Source of the DNA: Bordetella parapertussis
GTDB taxonomy: Bacteria > Pseudomonadota > Gammaproteobacteria > Burkholderiales > SG8-39
Direction of reading: 5' to 3'
DNA length: 64,000 bases
Assembly (NCBI GenBank): GCA_945862265.1
Contig: CAMAXP010000013.1
Location: 1-64,000 of the forward strand
Part shown: in pieces, positions 8,064 to 16,579 of the stretch
Layout: every line of letters starts with the position of its first letter
Position numbering within the stretch: the first letter of the stretch is position 1
The notes under the pieces: generated by a model
Seen by the model: only the letters and a program-made list of their open reading frames with translations
What the model was told of the DNA's origin: nothing
Database searches by the model: none
Translations under genes and position numbers: made by a program

Positions 8064-9191
8064 CTAGTTGGCTTTCTGGCCCGCTGGGGCCGGGGTCTGG
8101 GCTGGCGCAGCGGCCGGCGCAGTCGGCGCGGCCAGCGGCTCGAGGTTCAGGACGAGGTCGGCGAGGGTGTCCTTGCCCTCCAGTCCGATGTCGTCGATGC
8201 CGCGCACCTTGAGGAAGTACGCGCCGTTCTCCAGATCCGGCAACTGGATCTCGTTGGCGCCAATCAGCACTTCGCTGATCACGTTGCTGAAGTCCGCCTG
8301 GCGTGCGACGATCACTCGATACTGCGTGGCGCCGGCCAGGCGCGTGAAATTCAGGCGAATGGGGCGCCGCATCCAGAGCCGGATGCCGGTCCACAGCCGG
8401 GGGGCGGGCAGCAGCGCGCGGGGCGTCAGAGGCGCCTGGCCGTCCTGCACGCGGGTACCGAACCCCTCCGGTACCGACACGGTGCCAAGGTTCCCCGTGT
8501 CGTTGACGGCCACGTTGCCTTCGATGACCTCGCTCGTGGAGGTGCGCTTCTCCTCGTCGGTCGCTACCCGGAAACCCGTGCCACGCACGGCGGCCACGGC
8601 AATCGGCGTGCGCACTTCGAAGCGCGACCCGGAAGCCGAGCGCTTCTGCACCGACGCTTCCACCCGCCCGTTCTTCAGGGTGAAGAGGGCATCCGAAGAC
8701 GGGGTCAGCGCGGTCTTCTTGACGGTATCGACCGCCAGGGTGCTGCCGGGCTGCAGGGCCAGCGTGGAGCCGTCGGCAAGCTTGATGGTGAGGTAGCCGT
8801 CCTTGCCGGTCTTCAGCTCGTCGCCGGCCGAAAGCGTGGCGCCCTTGCGCAGGGGCTGGCCACCGGACTGGGCATCGCCCTCGACATGCGCGAGCTCGAT
8901 CCGGCCGGCTTCGTTCTTCACCCAGTTTTCGGGGATGCGCACCACGTGGCCCGGGTTGATCCGGTCCTTGTCCTTGAGCTGGTTGTGCTCCCACAGCGCG
9001 CGCTGGACTTCGTGCTTCTGGCCTTCGATCAGGTAGCGGCGCGCGATGCCGATCATCGTGTCGCCGCTCTTTGCGATGTACTCGATATCCGCAGTCGGGG
9101 TCGGCAGCAGGCTGGAGGCCTGCGCCAGCAGGGCCGGCGCGGAGAACAGGAGGCTGGCAGCGAGGGCAAGACGGAACAACAGGGCGCGCAT
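8064..9191 (-). CDS. Secreted LysM and FecR domain protein
   Basis: A 375-residue exported protein. The N-terminus has a signal peptide ending near LLAQA. A LysM domain (about 38-90; YIAKSGDTMIGIARRYL) should bind peptidoglycan. A FecR domain follows (about 120-230; GDELKTGKDGYLTIKLADGSTLALQPGS), and the end has a fibronectin-type beta region (RLAGATQYRVIVAR) with an Ala/Pro tail. FecR domains normally sense signals in the periplasm, but here there is no anti-sigma part. With the convergent CHASE2 kinase it may form an envelope-sensing pair, which is an inference. The ATG at 9191 is preferred over an upstream TTG. Confidence 0.88.
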   Translation of the reverse strand: MRALLFRLALAASLLFSAPALLAQASSLLPTPTADIEYIAKSGDTMIGIARRYLIEGQKHEVQRALWEHNQLKDKDRINPGHVVRIPENWVKNEAGRIELAHVEGDAQSGGQPLRKGATLSAGDELKTGKDGYLTIKLADGSTLALQPGSTLAVDTVKKTALTPSSDALFTLKNGRVEASVQKRSASGSRFEVRTPIAVAAVRGTGFRVATDEEKRTSTSEVIEGNVAVNDTGNLGTVSVPEGFGTRVQDGQAPLTPRALLPAPRLWTGIRLWMRRPIRLNFTRLAGATQYRVIVARQADFSNVISEVLIGANEIQLPDLENGAYFLKVRGIDDIGLEGKDTLADLVLNLEPLAAPTAPAAAPAQTPAPAGQKAN

Positions 9192-9380
9192 GGATCGGAC
9201 CAAAAGGTAAAACGACGATTATGCCTCGCGCGGGCAAGCCCGAAGCGTAAAGAACTGTCCGACCGGGCCGGGAAGCGCTTTTCGTGCGCACCGTGTGAAT
9301 CCTGGCCCCTGCATGCAAACACCGCATAGACCGCACGAAGGTTCGTTGCTAAGGTGCACCCATCAATCTTGGGAGGCTGC

Positions 9381-10865
9381 ATGGGCTGCATCGACTTGCG
9401 CGAGTGGATCGCGCTGCTGGAAAAGGAAGGCGAACTGCACCGGATCACCGCGAAGGTGGACTGGGATTGCGAGATCGGCACAATCTCGCGTCGGGTGCTG
9501 GAAGAACAAGGCCCTGCGCTGCTGTTCGAAAACGTGAAAGGCCATGAGAACACCCGCGGCCGCAAGGTGTTCTGCGGCGGCATTGGCACGCGCACTCGAC
9601 TCAACCTCGCGCTGGGCTTCCCCAAGGACGCGACGAACAACGAGATCGTCCAGCACGTGATGAAGAAGAACCGGGAGCAGATCGAGCCGGTGGTGGTGCC
9701 GACCGGGCCCGTGAAGGAGAACATCGTCAAGGGCAAGGACATCGACCTGCTCGAGTTCCCGGTGCCCAAGTGGCACTACCTCGAAGGCGGGCGCTACATC
9801 AACACCTACGCCTGCATCGTGACCAAGGACCCGGACACCGGCGTGCAGAACGCCGGTATCTATCGCGGCATGGTCGGCAAGAAGAATACGATCCCGTCGC
9901 TCCTCATCAAGGGCGGCCAGCACTGGGGCCAGCACTTCGCCAAGTACGCCGACCGCGGCGAGAAGATGCCGGTGGCCTGCGTCATCGGCTGGGATCCGAT
10001 CATGGGCTTCCTCGGCGGCAGCCCGCTGCCGGCCGGCGTGTCGGAGTTCGCCGTGCTCGGCGCCTACCGCGGTGAGGCGGTCAAGATGGTGAAGTGCGAG
10101 ACCGTCGACCTCGAAGTGCCTGCAAGCTGCGAGATGGTGATCGAAGGCTTCATCGATCCCGATCCCGCGGCGTACGAGACCGAAGGGCCGTTCGCGGAAT
10201 TCACTGGGTATGTCTCCGACCTCCCCACGCCGCGGCCGACCATCGAGGTCAGCTGCATCATGCATCGCAACGATCCCATCCTGCGCGGCACGCAGGAAGG
10301 CAACATGCCGGGGTCGTTCTCCGAGAACGCGGTGATCTCTTCCGCCCAGCGTGCGGGCATCGCGTGGAACATCCTCATCGCCTCCGGCGTGCCGGGCGTG
10401 CAGGACGTCTACTGCGACCCGATCACCTGCGGCATCAACGTCTACATCAAGATCAGGAAGACCTACCAGGCCCAGCCCAAGCAGGTGGCGGCGGCATTGT
10501 GGGGCGCGGGGGCGGGGCAGGGCCGCTACAAGCATGTGTTCGTCTTCGAGGACGACATCGACGTCTCCAACTACCAGCAGATCGACTGGGCGCTGGCCTA
10601 TCGCATGAACGCGGCCACCGAAGGGATCACGCAGTTCCCTGGGCTCCTCGGACATGCGCTTGATCCCAGCACGCCCCTGGAGGAGCGCGACGTGCAGCAG
10701 CTCGGCGCGGGCACCTGGACGCGAGTGTTGTTCGATGCGACGCGCAACTGGCACTTCAAGCGCCGGCCCGAGTGGAACAACGAGCGCTTCCCGCCGACCG
10801 TGGAGCCGCACGCCGACCATCGCGCGCTGGTGAACAAGCGGTGGAAGGAATACGGGTTCGGCTGA
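9381..10865 (+). CDS. UbiD family decarboxylase
   Basis: A 494-residue member of the prenylated-FMN-dependent (de)carboxylases that act on aromatic or unsaturated acids. The signature ETEGPFAEFTGYVSD is intact, with Glu268 and Glu273 matching the catalytic acids of the family. GGSPLPAG and the C-terminal LFDATRNW region also fit. The ATG at 9381 has a GGGAGG ribosome site 4 bases upstream. It is not close to the quinone-biosynthetic UbiD alone and sits with CoA-activating genes, so a catabolic substrate is likely. No UbiX flavin prenyltransferase is in the window. Confidence 0.92.
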   Translation: MGCIDLREWIALLEKEGELHRITAKVDWDCEIGTISRRVLEEQGPALLFENVKGHENTRGRKVFCGGIGTRTRLNLALGFPKDATNNEIVQHVMKKNREQIEPVVVPTGPVKENIVKGKDIDLLEFPVPKWHYLEGGRYINTYACIVTKDPDTGVQNAGIYRGMVGKKNTIPSLLIKGGQHWGQHFAKYADRGEKMPVACVIGWDPIMGFLGGSPLPAGVSEFAVLGAYRGEAVKMVKCETVDLEVPASCEMVIEGFIDPDPAAYETEGPFAEFTGYVSDLPTPRPTIEVSCIMHRNDPILRGTQEGNMPGSFSENAVISSAQRAGIAWNILIASGVPGVQDVYCDPITCGINVYIKIRKTYQAQPKQVAAALWGAGAGQGRYKHVFVFEDDIDVSNYQQIDWALAYRMNAATEGITQFPGLLGHALDPSTPLEERDVQQLGAGTWTRVLFDATRNWHFKRRPEWNNERFPPTVEPHADHRALVNKRWKEYGFG

Positions 10866-10908
10866 GCCGGGAATACGGGCCCTCCGGGGTCCGGGCTTGC
10901 GCAGGTTG

Positions 10909-10941
10909 AAATGGCCATTTAGAATTATTAAATGGACATTT
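10909..10941. promoter_or_regulatory. Twin palindromic operator of the toxin-antitoxin operon
   Basis: AAATGGCCATTT (10909-10920) is a perfect 12-bp palindrome. It is repeated with one change as AAATGGACATTT (10930-10941), which overlaps the antitoxin ATG. The centres are 21 bp apart, two helical turns, as expected for two antitoxin dimers binding the same DNA face. The AT-rich spacer AGAATTATT may hold the -10 box. Confidence 0.6.
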
Positions 10942-11174
10942 CGATCACCGAATTCAAGCATCGTTGCCTGGAGATCGTGCGCCGCGTCGAAGAGTCCGGT
11001 GAGGCGGTGTCGATCACCCGGCACGGCCGGGTTGTCGCCCAGCTCGAGCCTTCGCCGGAATCCTCCTCCGGCATGAACGAGCCTTGGAAGCGCTTGCGTG
11101 CGCTTGGCGGAAAACTCGACGCACGGCCCGACGAGCCGGTGTTACGCGATGTGGATTTCGAGGCGCTTCGTTGA
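10932..11174 (+). CDS. Type II antitoxin, Phd/YefM family
   Basis: An 80-residue antitoxin. The N-terminal DNA-binding part (MDISITEFKHRCLEIVRRV) and the following EAVSITRHGRVVAQL match the Phd/YefM fold. The C-terminal tail (DEPVLRDVDFEAL) would wrap the toxin. Its ATG lies within the second operator repeat, consistent with autoregulation by the antitoxin or complex. The stop overlaps the toxin start (TTGA). The pair lies between the UbiD gene and the CoA-transferase operon, so it is probably an acquired insertion. Confidence 0.88.
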   Translation: MDISITEFKHRCLEIVRRVEESGEAVSITRHGRVVAQLEPSPESSSGMNEPWKRLRALGGKLDARPDEPVLRDVDFEALR

Positions 11175-11575
11175 GCGTCGTTCTCGATACCCACATCTGG
11201 ATTTGGTGGCTTACGGGAGACAAGGCGCTTTCCGAGGCTGAGCGCGACGCGCTGGACGCCGAAGCGACATCCAAGGGATGCAATCTGCCCGCAATCAGTC
11301 TTTGGGAGGCGCAGATGCTCCACGCCAAAGGCCGATTGAGGCTTCCCTTGCCGTTTGAAGCTTGGCTAGCCCAGGCAACGGATCCCCGGATCCTGACCGT
11401 GCTTCCAATGGACGTAAAAGTCATCTCTGCAGTCAACCGACTGCCGGCTTCGTTCCACGGGGATCCAGCCGATCGGATGATCGTCGCCACTGCAAAAGCG
11501 CATTCGCTCCCATTGGCTACGAGGGACGCGAGCATCCGGCGGTCCCGCGTCGCAAAATTGTGGAAGCCAGGCTGA
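11171..11575 (+). CDS. PIN-domain toxin (VapC-like ribonuclease)
   Basis: A 134-residue PIN domain protein. The acidic metal-binding residues are visible: Asp6 (VLDTHIW), Glu46 (SLWEAQM), Asp98 and Asp101 (GDPADRMIVATA) and Asp119 (ATRDASI). The enzyme class cuts tRNA or rRNA under stress, and its target here is unknown. The TTG start overlapping the antitoxin TGA is chosen because no ATG or GTG precedes the first catalytic Asp. The weak start would keep toxin below antitoxin. Confidence 0.88.
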   Translation: MSVVLDTHIWIWWLTGDKALSEAERDALDAEATSKGCNLPAISLWEAQMLHAKGRLRLPLPFEAWLAQATDPRILTVLPMDVKVISAVNRLPASFHGDPADRMIVATAKAHSLPLATRDASIRRSRVAKLWKPG

Positions 11576-11599
11576 GGGTATCCATTGACAGGGGAGGAA

Positions 11600-11626
11600 T
11601 AGATAGTTGACAATGGAAACTATCTA
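11600..11626. promoter_or_regulatory. 9-bp inverted repeat upstream of the CoA-transferase operon
   Basis: TAGATAGTT (11600-11608) and AACTATCTA (11618-11626) are perfect inverted arms around a 9-base spacer. A TTGACA -35-like hexamer (11607-11612) overlaps the left arm. The site is about 35 bases before the ATG at 11661, where a repressor would block initiation. No regulator gene is next to it. Confidence 0.5.
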
Positions 11627-11660
11627 CCCTGACAGCCGCTCCCAGCGCGGCCTTTAGCCC

Positions 11661-12845
11661 ATGCGTCCTCTGGAAGGCCTCGTCATCCTCGACCTAGCAC
11701 GGGTGCTTGCGTGCCCGTTCGCCAGCATGATCCTCGCCGAGCTCGGCGCCACGGTGATCAAGGTCGAGCAGCCCGGCACGGGCGACGAAACCCGCAGCTT
11801 CGAGCCGCAGCTGGCGGTCGACAGCGCGTACTACTTTGCGTGCAACCGCTCGAAGTCTTCGATCACCGTGAACCTGCGCTCGCCCGAGGGCCAGCAGGTG
11901 ATCCGCGAACTGGCCGCCAAGGCGGATGTGTTCGTGGAGAATTTCCCGAGCGGCACTTTCAAGCGCTATGGGTTGGACCACGAAGCCTTGGCCGCAATCA
12001 ATCCGCGGCTGGTCTACCTGTCCTGCACGGGCTTCGGCCAGACCGGGCCCTACCGCCGCAAGAAAGGCTACGACACGGTGTTCCAGGCGATGGGCGGGCT
12101 GCTCAGCCTGACCGGCGAGCGTGGCGGCGGGCCGGTGAAGCCGGGCCTGCCGGTGGCCGACCTGACTTCGGGGCTGTGGGTGGCGATCGCCATCCTGTCG
12201 TCGATCGCGGGCCGCGAGAAAACCGGCAAGGGCTGCTACGTGGATTTCTCCATGCTGGACGGGCAGGTGAGCCTGCTGACGCTCGCTGCCGCCAGGTACT
12301 TCGCCCTTGGCGAAGTGCCGCCGCGCCTTGGTACCGAGCATCCCGGCCGCGTGCCCACGGCGACGTTTTGTTGCAGTGACGGCAAGTACCTGCACATCAC
12401 CGCCAGCGACCAGCATTGGGCGCCGCTCTGCAAGGCGCTCGCGCTGGAAGACTGGGGCGGGCAGCCGCAGTTTGCGGACAATGCGAAGCGCGTGGAGAAC
12501 CGCGCAGCCATCATGCCGAAGCTGACGCAAGCCATCCTCGGTTGGAAGCGCGACGAACTGATCGCTGCGCTGGACGCAGTCGAGGTCCCGGTCGGCCCGG
12601 TCAACGACGTGGCCGAGATCCTGAACGACCCGCATGTGGCCGCACGCGGCCTGGTGGGCGAATTCGACTATCCCGGCATAGGCGTCTTCAAGGCGCTCGG
12701 GCTGCCTTACAAGTTCGCGGGCTTCGACGATCCGCAGATCGGGCGCCCGCCGACGCTCGGCGAACACACGGAGGAGGTGCTCACGGGTTTCCTCGGATAC
12801 AGCAAAGAGAAAGTCGCGCAACTCAGGGAGGCGAAGGCGCTATGA
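11661..12845 (+). CDS. CaiB/BaiF (family III) CoA-transferase
   Basis: A 394-residue enzyme that moves CoA between carboxylic acids. The N-terminal GLVILDLARVLACPFASMILAELGATVIKVEQPGTGDETR is typical of the family (position 6 onward), and Asp167 (LPVADLTSG) matches the aspartate that forms the acyl intermediate. The C-terminal VPVGPVNDVAEI and GEHTEEVL regions are intact. It is the first gene of a tightly coupled operon (ATGA overlap with the next gene), so it probably activates the acid whose acyl-CoA is processed by the hydratase and ligase that follow. Confidence 0.92.
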   Translation: MRPLEGLVILDLARVLACPFASMILAELGATVIKVEQPGTGDETRSFEPQLAVDSAYYFACNRSKSSITVNLRSPEGQQVIRELAAKADVFVENFPSGTFKRYGLDHEALAAINPRLVYLSCTGFGQTGPYRRKKGYDTVFQAMGGLLSLTGERGGGPVKPGLPVADLTSGLWVAIAILSSIAGREKTGKGCYVDFSMLDGQVSLLTLAAARYFALGEVPPRLGTEHPGRVPTATFCCSDGKYLHITASDQHWAPLCKALALEDWGGQPQFADNAKRVENRAAIMPKLTQAILGWKRDELIAALDAVEVPVGPVNDVAEILNDPHVAARGLVGEFDYPGIGVFKALGLPYKFAGFDDPQIGRPPTLGEHTEEVLTGFLGYSKEKVAQLREAKAL

Positions 12846-13585
12846 CCGCACCGGCCGTTCTTTACACCGTGGACGCAGGCGTGGCGACCTTCACGCTGAA
12901 CCGTCCGGAAGCCCGCAATGCATTGAACAACGCCATGTGCGCTGAACTGCACGCGGCCTGCCGCTCGGCAGCGGCGGATGCGACTGTGAAGCTCGTCTTC
13001 ATCCGCGCCAACGGCCCGGTGTTCTGCGCCGGCGCCGACCTCAAGGAGCGGCAGGGCATGGACGAGGACCAGGTGCGTGCGCGCCGCCTCAAGGCGTTTG
13101 CCGCCTATGACGCCATCGAGTCGCTGCCGATGCCGGTGATCGCGGTCGTTGCCGCGCCGACCGTCGGCTCGGGCTGCGAAATCGCTGCGGCCTGCGATTT
13201 CATCATCGCCACGCCGGAAGCTTCATTCCGCACCCCTGAAGCGCTCTGGGGCACCGTCGGCGCCACGCAGCGCCTGCCGCGCGTGCTCGGCAAGCGCCTG
13301 GCCAAGGACATGATGTTCACCGGCAGGAAGCTCTCAGCCGAGGAGGCCGAGCGCCATGGTCTGGTGGCGCGGGTCGTGCCGGCCGCCGAGATCGACAAGA
13401 CGCTCGCTGATATTGCGAAGACGGTGACCGAAGCGCCGGGCGCCGGATTGAAATTCGCCAAGGCTTGTATTGACCACGGGGTGGAACTCGACCCCAAAGG
13501 GGCGCTTGCCGTCGAGCTGCTTGCGATCGAAGAGAACCTCGCCACGCAGAACTGGCAGGCGGGCATCGCGAAGTTCGGCAAATGA
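12842..13585 (+). CDS. Enoyl-CoA hydratase/isomerase family protein
   Basis: A 247-residue crotonase-fold enzyme. The oxyanion-hole segments are FCAGADLKE (about 59-67) and VGSGCEIAAACDF. The two glutamates that catalyse hydration in true enoyl-CoA hydratases are present, one in GSGCE and one in TPEALWG. It therefore probably hydrates an enoyl-CoA, although isomerase or hydrolase members also exist. It overlaps the CoA-transferase by 4 bases and the ligase gene by 4 bases. Confidence 0.92.
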   Translation: MTAPAVLYTVDAGVATFTLNRPEARNALNNAMCAELHAACRSAAADATVKLVFIRANGPVFCAGADLKERQGMDEDQVRARRLKAFAAYDAIESLPMPVIAVVAAPTVGSGCEIAAACDFIIATPEASFRTPEALWGTVGATQRLPRVLGKRLAKDMMFTGRKLSAEEAERHGLVARVVPAAEIDKTLADIAKTVTEAPGAGLKFAKACIDHGVELDPKGALAVELLAIEENLATQNWQAGIAKFGK

Positions 13586-15087
13586 GCTGGCAGGCCTCCA
13601 CCCTCGGCGAGGTGCTTGCCCGGCAGGCGGCAGGGCGCGGCGCGTCCGAAGCGCTTGTCACCGACCAAGCCCGGCTCAATTACGCGCAACTTTTCGACCA
13701 AGCACGGCAGGTGGCGGTGGGAATGCGGGCGATGGGACTCGCCAAGGGCGACCATGTGGCGATCCTGATGGGCAACGACGCGGCGTGGATCCAGCTTTTC
13801 TATGGCGCGGCGATGCTGGGTTGCGTGACCGTGCCGGTGAACACGCGCTTCAAGGCCGCCGAGTTGCAGTTCTGCCTTGAGCAGGCGGACTGCAAGGCGC
13901 TGTTCTACACCGGCAGGTTCCTCAGCATCGACTATGCCGCGATGGTGGGCGAGGTGCGCCCCCACCTGGCGAAGCTCGTGCATGTGGTGAACGTGGACGA
14001 CGGGTTGCCGCGCGGCGCGCCCGACGCAACGCTCGGCGCAGACGTGACGCCGGACGATCCGCTGCTCATCCAGTTCACGTCCGGGACCACGGCCTACCCC
14101 AAGGGCGTGGTACTCACGCACGACAACATGCTGCGGAACGCATGGGCCGCGGGATCGCGCTTCGGCGTGCGTCCGGAGGACCGCTACTACAACTGCCGCC
14201 CGTTCTTCCACGTGGGCGGTTCGACGCTTTCGGCGCTGGCCTCGCTCGTGTTCGGCGCCTGCCTCGTCACGCTGCCGTCCTTCGAGGCCGGTGCCGTGCT
14301 GAAGATGCTGGAGTCCGAGCGCTGCACGCTGACTTCGGGCAACGACACGATCTTCCAGATGCTGATGGGCCACGCGGAGTTCGATCCGGGGAAGCTGTGC
14401 CTGCGCGGCGGCTGGGCCGCGGCCGGGCCGCAGACCATGCAGCGGATCATCGACGTGATGGGCGCGCGGGAGATCTGCGCGGCTTATGGGCTGTCCGAAG
14501 CGTCGCCCAACGTCGTGATGAGCGATTGGCGCGATTCCGAGGCGTTGCGGGTGGAGGGGTTGGCAAAGCCGCTCGAGGGCGTGGAAGTACGCATCCAGGA
14601 GGGCGAGATCCAGGTGCGAGGCTGGAGCGTGATGCGCGGCTACTACAACAACCCTGAGCAGACCGCGAAGGCGTTTACCCCTGACGGGTGGTTGCGCACC
14701 GGTGACCTCGGCGCTTTGAACGAAGACGGGCGCCTGCGCATGGTGGGGCGGCTCAAGGATGTGTTTCGCGTGGGCGGCGAGAACGTTGCGCCGGCGGAGG
14801 TGGAAGAGGTGTTGCTTGCGCACCCCGCAGTGCAGACGGCGCAGGTGGTGGGCGTGCCGGACGCAAGGCTCGGGGAGGTGCCCTGCGCCTACGTAACACT
14901 CAGGGACGGGATGTCAGCGGCCGAAGAGGATCTCGTCGCCTGGGCGAAGCAGCGCTGTGCGAACTTCCGCGTGCCGCGCTACCTGCGCATCGTGGATAAT
15001 TTTGATTCCATCGGCATGACTGCAAGCGGCAAGGTGCAGAAGGTAAAACTGCGCGAGCATGCGCTGAAGGAATTCGGGCTGGGCTGA
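13582..15087 (+). CDS. Acyl-CoA ligase (AMP-binding, class I adenylate-forming)
   Basis: A 501-residue ligase that couples a carboxylic acid to CoA through an acyl-AMP. The P-loop IQFTSGTTAYPKGV (near 170), YGLSEASPN (near 300), TGDLG (near 370) and the hinge RLKDVFRVGGENVAP are all present, and the catalytic Lys is in SGKVQKVKLRE near the end. The family includes fatty and aromatic acyl-CoA synthetases, and sequence alone does not settle the substrate. It closes the operon with the CoA-transferase and hydratase. Confidence 0.9.
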   Translation: MSWQASTLGEVLARQAAGRGASEALVTDQARLNYAQLFDQARQVAVGMRAMGLAKGDHVAILMGNDAAWIQLFYGAAMLGCVTVPVNTRFKAAELQFCLEQADCKALFYTGRFLSIDYAAMVGEVRPHLAKLVHVVNVDDGLPRGAPDATLGADVTPDDPLLIQFTSGTTAYPKGVVLTHDNMLRNAWAAGSRFGVRPEDRYYNCRPFFHVGGSTLSALASLVFGACLVTLPSFEAGAVLKMLESERCTLTSGNDTIFQMLMGHAEFDPGKLCLRGGWAAAGPQTMQRIIDVMGAREICAAYGLSEASPNVVMSDWRDSEALRVEGLAKPLEGVEVRIQEGEIQVRGWSVMRGYYNNPEQTAKAFTPDGWLRTGDLGALNEDGRLRMVGRLKDVFRVGGENVAPAEVEEVLLAHPAVQTAQVVGVPDARLGEVPCAYVTLRDGMSAAEEDLVAWAKQRCANFRVPRYLRIVDNFDSIGMTASGKVQKVKLREHALKEFGLG

Positions 15088-15117
15088 GCCGCGGAACCGC
15101 TCAGGCCAGCGGCTCAG
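15084..15117. terminator. Hairpin between convergent ligase and EAL genes
   Basis: CTGAGCCGC (15084-15092) and GCGGCTCAG (15109-15117) are perfect 9-bp inverted arms. A smaller GCGG-AA-CCGC stem (15091-15100) is nested at the left. The repeat covers both stop codons. No T-tract follows on either strand, so termination strength is doubtful. Confidence 0.4.
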
Positions 15118-16579
15118 GCCGCGCAATGCCGAAGCCCTGCGCGTAATCGACGCCGATGCCGCGAAGGATGTCGGTGATCTCGTCGCTCTCGACCATTTCC
15201 GCGACAGTCACGATGCCCAGTGTTTTTGCAAACTTGTGGACTGCGACGAGTTTGCTCTTGCTGAGCGGGTCCTTCTGGACGGTGCGGATTACGCTTCCGT
15301 CGATCTTGAGGAAGTCCAGAGGCAGGTCCTTCAGCATGGCTACCGTAATCCTGCCGCGCCCGTAACCGCTCAGCGCCACCTTGCACCCGGCTGCCTTGAC
15401 GCTTTTTGCGAACTGCTCGACGTCGCCGCGATTGGATTGCACATCGTCTTCTGCGACTTCGAAGCAGAAATTCGCTCCGCTGAGCTCGTGCTTGTGCAGC
15501 TGCTGTTCGACATAACTGGGGAAATACGGGTCGCGAAGCGTGGCGTTGGATACGTTGATGAAGTACAGGCTGTGTTCGTCCCCCACAGACTGCGGCCCGC
15601 GCCCTGCGACCCAGTGCATCAGGTTGGCGGTGACCCACCGGTCCAGGTAGGGGAGCAGCCCGTGTTCCTCGGCCAGCGGGAAGAAGGCGCCGGGCGGGAT
15701 CATGTTGTTCTCTTCCTCGAGCAGCCGGATGAGGACTTCGAAGTGGGCCGGTCCCCCGCTGCCTGCGAGGGGCACGATCCGCTGGCAGAGGAGGGTGAAC
15801 TCGTTTCTTTCGATCGCCGCAAGGATGAGTTCGCGGGCGTTGTGCTTGTCGGTGGCGTGTTCGGCAACGGCGGTGTCGAACTGGGCCTGTTCAGCGGTGG
15901 GCTTGCCGCGGGAAAGATGTGCGGAACCGGGTTCCTGCGCGGACTCCGGCTCGGTGATGGCGGTTAAAAGCATGAAAAACCCGGCGGACGGGTCATGCTC
16001 GTGCGGGACCGGCAGGAATTGCGCGTTCAGCCGGAGCGCGGCCCCGTTGGGCAGGATCTGGGTGCGTTCGTACCGGACTGTTTCCCCGCTCAAGGCACGG
16101 AGCATCACAGTTTCAGTCTGCGCGAAGATCACGCGCCCGAGCACGTCCCGCAGGTGGTGGCCGTTGATGCGCTGCGGCGGGAGGTCCAGCATCCGGCGGA
16201 AGGCGTGGTTGTGGTAACGGCAGATGCCTTCCACGTCGATGTAGGCCACCATCGCCGGCATCAGTTCGTCCTGGAACTGCACGAGCGAGGAGACATGGCC
16301 CAGCGCCGCTTCGGCCTTCTTGAGTTTCATCGTTTCTTCGGAGAGGCGGTCTTCGGCGACCGCCTTCTGCGCGCCGCTGCTGGCCGCGGAAAATTCGGCG
16401 CGGGTCGCGCGCGACACCATCGACAGGATTCCTGCAAACACGATGCCGGCCAGGAACGTGATCCAGGCGAGGTCGAGCATCGTGAAATAGATCGCGAAGA
16501 CGAGGAAGGACGCCGTGACGATGACTGCGATCGCGGAAATGAACGGCTTGACCGCGCCGAGCAGGTTGGGCGCTTTCAC
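15101..16579 (-). CDS. Membrane PAS-EAL protein with degenerate EAL motifs
   Basis: A 492-residue protein with two N-terminal helices (about 10-32 and 38-55), a short coiled linker (75-95), a PAS-like domain (about 100-210) and an EAL domain (about 245-490). EAL enzymes hydrolyse cyclic di-GMP. Here Glu281 (EVLIR), Asn342, Glu374, Lys425 (LKID) and Glu461 are kept, but the essential DDFG loop reads SGYG (404-407), removing the metal-binding aspartates. A catalytically dead, c-di-GMP-sensing role is inferred. The start is a GTG with weak ribosome binding, and the gene is divergent from the M20 operon. Confidence 0.88.
   Translation of the reverse strand: MKAPNLLGAVKPFISAIAVIVTASFLVFAIYFTMLDLAWITFLAGIVFAGILSMVSRATRAEFSAASSGAQKAVAEDRLSEETMKLKKAEAALGHVSSLVQFQDELMPAMVAYIDVEGICRYHNHAFRRMLDLPPQRINGHHLRDVLGRVIFAQTETVMLRALSGETVRYERTQILPNGAALRLNAQFLPVPHEHDPSAGFFMLLTAITEPESAQEPGSAHLSRGKPTAEQAQFDTAVAEHATDKHNARELILAAIERNEFTLLCQRIVPLAGSGGPAHFEVLIRLLEEENNMIPPGAFFPLAEEHGLLPYLDRWVTANLMHWVAGRGPQSVGDEHSLYFINVSNATLRDPYFPSYVEQQLHKHELSGANFCFEVAEDDVQSNRGDVEQFAKSVKAAGCKVALSGYGRGRITVAMLKDLPLDFLKIDGSVIRTVQKDPLSKSKLVAVHKFAKTLGIVTVAEMVESDEITDILRGIGVDYAQGFGIARPEPLA

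Noticed and set aside
9363-11024. Long minus-strand open frame (553 codons)
   Set aside because: It lies opposite the UbiD gene and antitoxin, which have clear family motifs. Its His/Arg/Asp-rich translation is typical of antisense frames in GC-rich DNA.
13105-14823. 572-codon minus-strand frame opposite the acyl-CoA ligase
   Set aside because: Antisense shadow with His/Arg-rich composition and no domain.
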